This document shows, in pieces, positions 54,555-64,000 of a stretch of DNA of 64,000 bases. Position 1 is the stretch's first letter, and every line of letters starts with the position of its first letter. The stretch is taken from contig JAKUHH010000150.1 in NCBI GenBank assembly GCA_022701365.1, forward strand, positions 744,001-808,000. Direction: 5' to 3'. The position numbers and the translations under genes were made by a program. The notes below the pieces were generated by a model that saw only the letters and a program-made list of their open reading frames with translations, did not search any database and was not told the origin of the DNA. The DNA is from Mycocentrospora acerina. Taxonomy: Eukaryota; Ascomycota; Dothideomycetes; Pleosporales.

Positions 54555-57500
54555 TACTATCTATGTCGTAGGCTAGAGGTTGCACGTTGCAGGTGAGAAT
54601 GGGGTTGTCGCAAAGGGCAAAGTTTTGGGACTCCGGACGTCGGCCGGCGATATGACGTTGACTATGCATTATTCAGCAACAATTCTCGTCGCGTAATTGG
54701 CAGTTTATCGCGTCGTCCCCTCGACTTTCTTTTCCATGTTCTTCTGTTGAATTGCATTTTTTCCAATAGCAGACTGAAGGTATTGAAATGGTGGTCCTAT
54801 GCTGCGCATCTGTGGGGTCCCTCAGTAAACCTATTCGCTTCATAAGTCAAGTTATTGATGCTCAGTCGAAAGAACACACCAGGTGCAATTTATAATCCGC
54901 CTCGTTACAAACTTGCTTTTTCCCATGGACCCTCTTATAACTTACGCATCTTTTCCTTGTCAAGTTTCAGAAAATTCACTTCATCACATCTCAATCTTGA
55001 GGGCTCCACCACATCTTCTCAGTGTCAACGATTTCTTCACAACACGGCCATGTAGAATGTAGTTTTCTCAACAAACTACAAATCAATCAGTTTACAACTA
55101 TGAGTCTTTCGGATCACCTCATACAGGTAGGTTTATCGGCCATGAGGAACGGCTGGTAAAGATGTTTGTTCCAGGCTGTTCAATCGTGAAGTCGATCCCC
55201 TTGACTCAACCACGCCACGCATCATCCAGGAGGTAGCCTACTCCGTTCCTCATGGTCCAACTCACCAACAATCCACTCTTTGTATTTTTTCCATGAAAAT
55301 ATGTTCTGTTGGTTTGGTATGGTCATGAAGACTTCGAGGACAGCCAAAAGGTGCTCAAGAGCATCGAATGAAAGTAGGCAAGTAATATAGACGTCGATAC
55401 ATTGAACCTCTTAAAAAGACACATTTCCCATCGCGACAATATTCTCTCTTCATTCCTTACTAAATTCTCTGAAACGTAGTATGCAGAGGAGCGTGGGAAC
55501 TGTATATTATTACCCCTTCCCAACTTCTGCTAGACTCCATATTTTGTCTTCCATACTCGCTCATACATGTGCCCGTTACGTTTCTTAAATCAAGTTCAAA
55601 CGCCTTGAGTGATCTCAAAATATTTGTCTGTTACACGGAATCCAACCAATCACCACAAGAAAATCTTGTCAATTATACATATGCGTGGGTTCAGTAAGTC
55701 AGATCCTCACACCTCTTTCGTATTCCACTCGTTTTCCCATACAAAATTACTGTCAGAATGTTAATTCCTCTCTTTCTGGGCTGTTCTAATAAGATTCCGT
55801 ACGTTTTCTTCAAACAATCATCTGTTGTCGTTGAGAATTACGTCAGTGACTTCGGAGTACGTGTAGCAAAACGTTCTCCAACATCGATATATTTGCTACC
55901 ATCAAAGTAAACATGATGATCGAGATACTTCATCAGAAAATGAACACTAATGAGAGTTGTGTTGTAAGATTCAGGATTCACTTCACGATTTTTAGGTATT
56001 CATCTTGAAATCTTGTATCTGGACGACAAATGGCTGTTCTTTTTTCGTACGATTTCTTGATGCTTATTGGGTTTTCATATCGAACAAAGACGCATAAACC
56101 ACCACAAGGTCTTGACATTACAATGGGAAAGATATATGATCACTTCAGTCACCAAGTTTGTCAAGTAGTGACGAGATTGGAGCATTGCATTCATATATGT
56201 CCAGTTGTTCTGATCCATCTCACCGAGATTGGTTGGTTACAAAAACCAAGTGTTCCTACGCATGTACATTTGTTTGACACACAATTCACCATTGTCAAGC
56301 AGGAGCCAGTTCTCTGTCGAAGTTTTTCTTCTCGGCAAACTTCATCATTGTTTGGCATCGTACAACTGTCTACCTCACAGCCGCATGCTTCTGACGTACA
56401 ACACTCCCACTACGTGTCAAGCCCAGTAGCTAACTATTTCCATGCCCACCCTCCAAGCCTCGGACTCCACCGAAGAATTGATTGTGGTCTGTTTCACTCT
56501 TGCGATCCTTCCCGTCGTGAATGTCACTTGTTATCTTTCCTCAACAACAATCCTATCTTAGTTAATTGTAACATCGTAACATCGTCATTATGATCTTCAC
56601 AGCTGCATGTCGTTATACGAAGCGTCTACTAATCTTAGTAAGGACGGTTTATACCGAGCTCCTCGGAATATTTTAGCAGCAGATACTATACCCTTGGAGT
56701 TTTTTCTTCTCCACTCTGGGCAATACGCAAGAGATATCACACACGTATTGATCTTGACTAGAAAACCCCACGCTTCTAGTACCTTCGGTATGGGATTCCG
56801 ACACCATTCGACGTGCAGTAGCAGCTCGTTCGATGTCTTGCTTTTCAAATTAATATTCAAACAAGGCATGGTTTAGTGAACACAGACCTCTCTTGCCTAG
56901 GCGCTCTCTCGTTCTCGGCTTCGGACATATTCAGACGGTTAGCAACCAAAACCCTATCATGCCCGCATCTGCAACCGTTTCCCAGGAATTGGCACTAAAA
57001 AAGTTCACGCGCAATCTATGAACTGGCTTCGCACCTTCCGCATTCAGTCTAACCCATGCACATGCCAAAGAACTCAAGTTCATCGTCAGGAACACTGAAT
57101 CACGCGCACCTTTCCCCATCATTCAATCCCCCCCACACCACCTTTATCAATCACCAAGCCTCCAACATCTATCCAAGCCATACACCCCCCAAACCACACA
57201 CACCTCAGAGCTCACCCCCGGTCCATAGCCACTATCCGCACTTACCCCTCAGTCTTCTCGAACGTTATCGAAGGGCGCTTCGCGACGGGACCGACCGTAG
57301 CCGAGGTATTCCGTTGCGTTCCTTGAACTCTTCGATTGCATATCCCACGTCTAGAAGAACGTCTGACGTGCAGGAGAGAAGCTATCGAACAAGCTATTGA
57401 TGCAGACGCAGGCGGTTCCTGATTATTGGCGCGTACAGCTGGGCAAGAAATGCCAGACGTCTCCGGGGGGGGGGGGGGGGTTTTNNNNNNNNNNNNNNNN

Positions 57501-58580
57501 NNNNNNNNNNNNNNNNNNNNNNNNNNNNNNNNNNNNNNNNNNNNNNNNNNNNNNNNNNNNNNNNNNNNNNNNNNNNNNNNNNNNNNNNNNNNNNNNNNNN
57601 NNNNNNNNNNNNNNNNNNNNNNNNNNNNNNNNNNNNNNNNNNNNNNNNNNNNNNNNGGGGGGGGGGGGGGGGTGTCTTGTGTTAAATTTTTCTTTTTCTT
57701 GTCTTTTTTCCCATCGTCTTAGAAAGCGGCCCTATTTCGTCATCGAAGACAACCCAAATTGGCACAAGACACGGGACAAGGCACAGGAAGCGAGGACAAG
57801 ACACCTAAAACAGACGACCGGTGGAATATGTAGCCCGGATCACCGAGCGTTAATAATATATCTCGTCGACGTTTTTACAATGTGGAGATGGACAAATGTA
57901 TTGTGAGACCCACTGCTATCAGCACGTAGGTAAGTAGGTAGGTACCCGCATTACCCACATCACTCAGCAGTGGGTCCCTTTTTGTTCGTTCCACCAATCA
58001 CAATCCTCCCGCATGTGCTCCCCAATCACAAAACTGTCAGATCGTCGTGCGTCAATCGAGAACAACGACAACGACAACAACAATAACCCACCCCAGCCCC
58101 GGTAAAACCAAAACTCCACTTTACAGGCCTGTACGCGAGTAATGAATGCTGCATAAGTTCGAGAAGCACAATGCGTCCAACGGTCTGAGAACTCGCATGC
58201 AGGTGGCTCGGACATGCTACCGAATACACGCAAGGCTGTGCAGATGATATGTCGGCGCGGGAAGCAGGGTTACTGGCGACAAGATGAAGCGGGGGCAGGC
58301 ACGACGTCGTGAGGAGAGGATCAGATGGTGTGCTTGAAGAGTTTAATTTTTAGACTGCTGATGCAGTCAATAGTAGAATGATCGGACGGGGGTGAGACGG
58401 GATGGAGCGCTGGCGCGATGGAGCGGGAAGGAAGGAACAAAAAGACGTTTGTCATGTTCAACGACGTTGAAAAGAGAGGCCCCTACACGCATGATACCAA
58501 TGCTCTGATTGTACCAGGGAGTTGGATACGCGACTGATAACCAAAACTCCGACAATGCTTATTACGTTGATGCAAAAGCT
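54555..58580. other. Gene-poor 4 kb stretch containing an assembly gap
   Basis: No gene is supported. The stretch 54.6-57.0 kb is A/T-rich and CT-biased on the + strand; the region around 57.1-57.25 kb is C-rich. Open frames of up to 187 codons (56030-56593) have no family features. The stretch contains Ns at 57485-57656. The promoter of NFU1 is at its left end; the 3' UTR of UVDE at its right end. Confidence 0.5.
57465..57672. other. Assembly gap: 172 Ns flanked by 16-base G runs
   Basis: G run at 57465-57480, then tttt, then Ns at 57485-57656, then a second G run at 57657-57672. Homopolymer G on both sides of a gap suggests a sequencing or gap-filling problem, or a true G-rich structured sequence. 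Frames that run across the gap are not meaningful. Confidence 0.95.
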
Positions 58581-60951
58581 CTACATGCTCATTTCACCCA
58601 TGTCCTCCTCTTTGTAGCTCACCGCCGCCGCCGCAGCCCTGCCAGACTTGTTTCGAGTAGCCGCAGGCCGTGCAGCACGCTTCTGCATGACAAGAGCCTC
58701 GTCTTCATCTCCCTCGCTAAGCGGTGGGGAACTCAGCGAATCCTCGTCGTCTGATGGTGAGGGGGTAGGACCTGATTTTGGCGCCTTCTTCTTCGCGCTA
58801 ATAGCTCGTTTGGGTACTGCCTTCTTCGCTGGAGTTTTGACAGCTTCGACGCTAGGCAGTTCGCTGGCGACAGATGCATTAGTCCTAGGAGTAATTGTGG
58901 TCTTTTGTTTCTTTTTGGCGGGAGCGACAGCATCCCCCTCTTTCTTCTTGACAATACGCTTCGCAGGGCGGAGCCACTCTTCCATTGTAGGCGGCCAATA
59001 CACACGTCTCTCAGGCCCACCCATATTCAATTCGTCTTCTGTGACCAGTGGCGGAGCAACCTCCTCTTCCTCTTCCTGCTCCGTTTTCACGTCAAGATCG
59101 TCGAGATCTTCAGCCTTCTTGTTCTTGCTCTTCTTAGCAGCCTTTTTGGGCTTAGGCTTAAAAGGCTTGTTTTCATCTTGCCGTTGATGTGGCACAATAT
59201 CATTGAACAGGTCAAAACCTGGGAGCTTCAATGTTCGCATAAGTTCAAACACGGCTTGCTCCTTGTCTTTTGCTTCAATCATTAAATCCATGGTATCGGG
59301 ACACGGAGGAAGTGTCATGACGCGCGGCGAATGCTTTCTGCGGTCTCTGCCAGTAATGGCACCTGGACAGGGTTCGCTATAATGCATCTTAGGCGTGATA
59401 CCCTTTTTCGTCCAAGTATCGAGAATTGCCGGATACATGTCTATAACATCCTTGGTACCTTCACGAATCTGTGTTGAGTCGAAAAGAATATTATGGTGGT
59501 GAAAGTCCAGGACGAACGGAATATTGAGCTCCTGGCAGAGAGGCAGTATCTCATGTGCACACCAGACCACATCGTCATTTTCAAGCACAAGGCGATTTTT
59601 GACACCTTGTGGGAGCTTCGCGTAGTTTTCCTTGAATCGCTCAATGGCTGCTGGCTTGTCTCCAAAGGCGCCGCCAAGATGCATAATCATCACAGCATCC
59701 CGATCCTGCTGCGGGGGAAGCTTCAGTAGAGAAAGCAGCTCGGCATGGTACTCCAAGTCACGAATTGCGTTATCAATGACTGATTTCCGCGGTGAACCTA
59801 ATTGTGTAAACTGGCCTGGATGAGTGGTCACTCTGTGGCCAAGCTCTGCAATGACCTTGCCTACCTCACGAAGAGTGTCTGCAGCAAAAGGCTCAAGCTT
59901 GTACCCGTATTCTTCGTGACTCGCAAATGGAAACATCTCGCTGCTTAGCCGCATGAATTTGATTCCATACTTGTCATTCCATCGCACCATTTTACTGATA
60001 TCCCGCGCGTTGGCAAGGCCGAGTTCTTCGACATATCTCATACCCCTGCCAACATCAGCAGGCTGATCCTTGTCGGGACGATTCTTAGTGACATGTTCTG
60101 GCTGGGAGGGGTCCTTGAGGGGATGCCTGTGATCTAGGATGCTCGCGATACGACAAGTTCTCGAACTAAAAATTGGGGGATTGGCGTTGCGAAGATAGGT
60201 ATTCAGACATGCCTGTCAAGATTATTAGTCTAGGATGCAGGCGCATACACGGGTAACGTACATAACCTAATCGCCCTTTCCACGGCAAAGGCAGATAGCT
60301 AGAGTTTACAGGGGGAGGTCTCAGCGAAGCCTCCTTGACCTCTGCTTCGTCGTCGTTCTCTAGCTCGTCGGCTGCCTCAGGATCGCCGAGCATCCTGGTA
60401 TCATCTGCAGGACCAGTGACATTCTCCATAACGCCGTTAACCAGGGCAATACTGTGACTATCATTCAGCTCTTTCTTCACCTGCAGTGCCCCACCCTTCC
60501 TCTTCTTGTTTTTGCCTGTTTGGTGGGCCGGCCCATCAACTGCCGTGACGGTAGATGTGCCTCCGCTGAGATTCGGCGCATTGTCGCCAACGGCACTTTC
60601 CTCGTGTCCGTCGGGTGAAGCTCGCAACGCATTGACACTATCAAGGACCTCGAGATTGATGTTAGGGTTCACTATCGCAGTAGGCCCCCCACGAGACGGC
60701 CGGCGACGTGGTGGCGAAGCACCTTTGCCTGTAATATTGGAAGGCACGGGAACTGCTGTACGACGCGTCTTTGACCGGTGAGCAATGAGCACTTCAGCCG
60801 GTGTGTTTGTGGCAGGCGCCACTGTGGAGAGCTTGCGCTTGGCCATGAAAAGGAGATGAGATGATGCACGAGGGTTGTGTACAGCCGTTGGGGCGCGACG
60901 GGGTGCTCGAGGTGAGATGCGTAGGCTAAGCTGATGAATCGAGCGCAGCAT
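58581..60951 (-). CDS. uve1: UV damage endonuclease UvdE/Uve1
   Basis: Nicks DNA 5' of cyclobutane dimers, 6-4 photoproducts and other lesions, starting an excision pathway independent of NER. Complement(join(58581..60212,60262..60951)), 773 aa, 49-nt intron in phase 0 that rejoins WKGRLGY to ACLNTYLRNANPPIFSSRTC. The TIM-barrel catalytic domain spans about residues 225-530: YVEELGLANARDISKMVRWN, KFMRLSSEMFPFASHEEYGY, GHRVTTHPGQFTQLGSP, IMHLGGAFGDK, LVLENDDVVW, and PFVLDFHHHNILFD give the metal-binding His/Glu/Asp set. The first 35 residues (MLRSIHQLSLRISPRAPRRA) look like a mitochondrial presequence, and a second Met at residue 36 opens MAKRKLSTV, a possible shorter nuclear form. The C-terminal 240 residues are disordered, Lys-rich and acidic, with nuclear-localisation-like runs. 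Confidence 0.95.
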
Positions 60952-61055
60952 AAAGGCCTACAGCGCAAGATGGATCGCTGTGATATACTGGTGGGCCTGG
61001 CGAAACCAGGTCAATTCTACACATTTGTTTTCCCAGTGCCATCTTTAGATGACTA

Positions 61056-61141
61056 ACGCGTCAAACTGTCGCGACGTCGACGTCACTGTCACGTCTGTGC
61101 AATTACGATTGGTGTTGAAGGCTGGGGCAGATCGACGCGAT
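61056..61141 (-). promoter_or_regulatory. UVDE upstream motifs: ACGCGT, CRE-like and GATC light-type elements
   Basis: ACGCGT (MCB type) lies at 61056-61061, GACGTCGACGTCAC (CRE-like) at 61072-61085, and GATCGACGCGAT at 61130-61141. All are within 190 bases of the ATG at 60951. The last resembles a White-Collar light-response site (GATCGA, with a following CGAT). The motifs are visible; their use is inferred. Confidence 0.4.
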
Positions 61142-63266
61142 TTGGCGATAAGCGAGAAGACACCCTGCAGCACCTTCATACTCGAGATTTCACGATGCGC
61201 ATCTCCGTAGTAGCGGTTTTCACGCATAATTCACCTGGATTTTTTTACTGGAGCTGTTGCAAGCCATCAAGAGATTTGTGCAACCTCCTCCGATGAATTT
61301 AGTGTACTTCAACTGGAGATTCTGTACCTCAGGTGTAACAACCCATTCAGCCAAGCCTACTAAGATGAGGAGGGGGGTAGAGATATCAATTCGCTGTGGC
61401 CATAGATGCCTGAATGAACGTCTGAATAAATATATTCGTGTACCTGATTTCAATGCTAAACAGCAACACAACCACACAACCACTAGTGTTTTGTTCTGGT
61501 GAATAGAGAGAGAAAGAAAAAGAGAAAGCAATATCCTCATCTTGAATATGGTACCGCTCTTTTTTCAAGACAACTGATTGTGACAGCCACACACACATTG
61601 ATAGGTCCAAGAAAGGAAGAATCAGGTGTTGGAAAGCATTTCAATTGTTGCCTCTTGCGGCCACAACGCCGTCGGCAGAAAAGTTACAGGAGAAAGTCGC
61701 CCCTTTTACATATTGCCTTGACGTCCTTGATACAACATGCAGATCTCTGCGATTGTCTCAACATTTTCGGCGTCGAATGCCGCGCGACACGAGGTTGCAG
61801 TGTGTGACTAATCACCTATTATATCTGTCTTGTTGCAACGACGTCTGTCTGCCTCTACGTCACTACTTAAACGCTACAGCCAATCACCTCTACCTAGCGC
61901 TTCGTCGCCGACTTTACCTGAAGCAGCAGCGCCACCCGACGTGTTAGCAGACCCACCTGGACGCCACAACACGGAGGTGGAAAGTCGCGGAATTTCCGCA
62001 GCAGCCACCCCGGACGCCGCAAACGTTGAGCCACTAAGACAGTCTCTCTTGCCTTACGTACAAGCAACCTTCCCCGGAGTGTCACATGTCGAGCGCCCAG
62101 TGAGGCTGTCCATAGTAAGCAAGCCCTGGGAAGCACGATAGCCGGTCTTAGCGAGGCATTGTGAAGTCGGGGACGGAGAGTCCTTCTCATTTGGACGACA
62201 GCCACTTGTCGTACCTTGCACACACCGAAAACCCGATGCACAACCCCCTTTTGATAACGGGCAAATGACCGACAGCTATACTGTTCGGGATCGCTACCGC
62301 ATGAAAGAAAAAAAAACTCCAACAAACATACTTTCCGTAGTCTGGCAGCAGCACTGCCCAAGACCCAGCGTATCCATTTCGTATCACGTTCTCGCGTGCA
62401 ATTGGCTCCGTGTCTGAAGTAGCGGTGCTACCCAAGTCCCCACAGAGGGTCAAGGCCGGCTCGTCAGGGAACAAGCACGGAAATTGATCACTTAGTCCAA
62501 ACACGCAATCATCAGAAGATGAACGGCTACTGACCCTGAATTACCGGCGTGGGGTAGGTCCGCTCCCGTTCCGCAACACTCTCTCAATCCATCGCCTCCG
62601 CCGAGCGCATCCTCACAATCTCCGTACATCTGCCGTCGCAAGGAAAATAGACTCGACGTGCCCAATCGCTGCATGCACGCGTTCATGTCAAACCATATCC
62701 CCCCTCCCCCCAAAAAATGATAGCGCCAGCAAGAGACGCTTGTGTACAGCGCAAATGCGCGCCTAGCAAATTCTTCGTGTTGCCGATAGGCACCAGTCCC
62801 TAAGCTCCACGCCCCCAAAAGCGCCACGCGCCGTAGAGGCCACCCCCCAAGAGTAACACTACACACTTGAAGCCCGCAAGCGTAGTAGGTACCTGGCAGA
62901 AGATCTGCGACGCACCAGACAAGCACTAAAGAAAAAAAGAGTGTCTTGGTCGCCGCTGTAGATAGTTGTACAACAAAGGGCCATCCGCTCTCTCCGGCGT
63001 CGTCCGCCACTGCTACCTACAATACTACTACGGCAAGGCCGTCCATCAGCATCAGCAGCAGCATCATCATCATCAATGGTCTCTGATTTGTGCAACCACA
63101 AAAAAAAAACAGCCAAGCGCGAGGCAGATCGCGGCATCTCCGAGCAAATGATCGGAGTGCCCTTTACCATCGGCTTTGTGAGCGGCGCAATAGTGGAGGC
63201 TTGTTCCTTGCTCTTTGTTTCCATTTATGTTTTGCAGTCGGAAAAATAGGAGAGTTGGATATCAGT

Positions 63267-63292
63267 GGGGGGGGAGAGAGAGAGAGAGAGGG
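63267..63292. repeat. G run and GA microsatellite
   Basis: Eight G followed by AG dinucleotides, directly visible. No function is proposed. Confidence 0.85.
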
Positions 63293-63834
63293 CAGAGCAG
63301 TACGCTAAGTGGACGGAAGCAGCGACGGGCAAGGGCTATGGCTATATCGAGTCAAAGCGCGCAGGACATGTGAAATGTCACGGTCGTGTGCGGAGACAAC
63401 AGTGTGAGGAATACGGGTTTGCTATGTCGTGACGGAAGCATGGTTCACATATTGACCAGCGAGTAAACGTATTCGGGGCGTTGGTCTGTTGTAACCGAGT
63501 TGTGTTTTGCAGGGGGAAAGACTCGCGTAGAGTACCCTTGCCATTAGTAGGCTGATTGTGGTGCGCTCGACTCCAAAATACCTCACATCGTCATGGATGA
63601 TTGCACGTGGATGATCAGGTTGAGACTGCGCAGATAGATGTCATGTTCTGCTCTTGCGTAAATTTCGTGACTACATGTACAAACGTGGGTATCGAAGCCC
63701 AAAACAAAAGCGCAATATATACAGACATGCCTGCGTGACCTATGCAATACCACCCAATGCACACCCTGACCTGTCATGCAGGCCAACCAGTCGCTCATTG
63801 GGACCAAGACCTCGTGTGCTCGATCCTGCAAGCA

Positions 63835-64000
63835 TCAGATCACAATATACTCCCCATCGACGCGATCCATGGCTTTCCTCCACCGAAAGGCCTGTTGCAG
63901 TGTACCAAACGGCCCCTGCGCATCTCCCTCTACCCACTCATCATCCTCTCGCCATACTCGCTCCAAAACTTCTAGACCACTGAGGTTGTTGAAAAACCCG
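63835..64000 (-). CDS. Possible partial coding end of an unidentified minus-strand gene
   Basis: An open frame on the minus strand enters from the right edge and ends at TGA 63835-63837. It reads GFFNNLSGLEVLERVWREDD and continues with W and acidic residues, then GPFGTLQQAFRWRKAMDRVD, ending EYIVI. Amino-acid make-up (amphipathic helices, Trp, few Ser/Pro repeats) looks like a genuine C-terminal exon rather than chance. There is no start inside the window because the frame is cut off. Family not recognised. Overlapping frames on the + strand look less protein-like. Confidence 0.45.
   Translation of the reverse strand, partial: GFFNNLSGLEVLERVWREDDEWVEGDAQGPFGTLQQAFRWRKAMDRVDGEYIVI

Larger units (their letters stand above)
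60952..63834. other. Gene-poor stretch, UVDE promoter and unknown
   Basis: A 2883-base stretch with no supported gene. Its left end is the UVDE promoter (motifs listed separately). A 103-codon + frame at 61830-62141 starts with a basic presequence-like stretch but lacks any known domain. The remainder shows overlapping short frames on both strands only. Confidence 0.5.

Noticed and set aside
56030..56593. 187-codon + frame in the gene-poor region
   Set aside because: No domain, odd His/Ser composition, and no splice partners; likely chance.
57397..57906. Open frames spanning the N gap
   Set aside because: They consist largely of Ns and homopolymer G, so they carry no coding evidence.
61830..62141. 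103-codon + frame with presequence-like start (MLQRRLSAST)
   Set aside because: No recognisable domain after the first 30 residues and an abrupt end; a real mitochondrial protein cannot be supported without transcripts.
1..64000. CRISPR arrays, rRNA genes, bacterial-type operons or phage modules
   Set aside because: None is visible; the window is typical fungal nuclear DNA with spliceosomal introns.

Overview
The window is nuclear DNA of a filamentous ascomycete (Pezizomycotina). Most genes carry short introns of about 46-100 nt with GT...AG ends and CTAAC/CTGAC-like branch sites. Both strands are used, and many genes recognisably belong to fungal families: CBP4, PGA2, SKT5/CHS4, mL61, UVDE, AA9-CBM1, DUF3176-like and zf-3CxxC. 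The AA9/GH43/PL1 content fits a plant-associated species, probably a dothideomycete (Pleosporales-like). That last placement is inference; no taxonomic marker was tested.

Layout. Positions 1-24.9 kb are a dense housekeeping block: the 3' end of eIF1A (+), RAD1/XPF (-), CBP4 (-), an SKT5/CHS4 chitin synthase activator (+), an acidic unknown protein (-), a GNAT acetyltransferase (+) convergent with a lysine 2,3-aminomutase-type radical SAM gene (-), GET2 (+), mL61/MRP49 (-), a secretory-pathway protein (-), a basic unknown protein (-), PGA2 (-) divergent from MHF1/CENP-S (+), and a MARVEL-like membrane protein (-). Positions 25.8-33.5 kb hold three plant-cell-wall enzymes: an AA9 LPMO with CBM1 (-), GH43 (+) and PL1 pectate lyase (+), with a 2.9 kb gene-poor gap after the LPMO. 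Positions 34.8-45.9 kb hold a Gyp5-like TBC RabGAP, a triple-KH RNA-binding protein and xanthine dehydrogenase, all (+). Positions 47-53.2 kb are more accessory in character: a 3CxxC zinc protein, a predicted beta-trefoil protein, an ELRNxIYEY-type protein and a large membrane glycoprotein. NFU1 (-) follows, then a 4 kb gene-poor stretch that contains a 172-N assembly gap flanked by 16-base poly-G runs, then the UV-damage endonuclease UVDE (-), another gene-poor stretch, and a partial (-) reading frame leaving the right edge.

How the genes relate. RAD1 (nucleotide excision repair), MHF1 (fork and crosslink repair) and UVDE (alternative excision of UV damage) are three DNA-repair genes in one window. 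CBP4, mL61 and NFU1 serve mitochondria. GET2, PGA2, Gyp5 and SKT5 serve membrane traffic and wall synthesis. AA9, GH43 and PL1 together attack cellulose, xylan and pectin. The most thought-provoking context is the lysine 2,3-aminomutase gene lying next to an acetyltransferase gene. In methanogens and some bacteria an aminomutase/acetyltransferase pair makes the osmolyte N-epsilon-acetyl-beta-lysine; a fungal counterpart here is only a hypothesis.

All exon borders were read by eye from splice signals and frame continuity. Protein family calls come from recognised motifs, not from searches.
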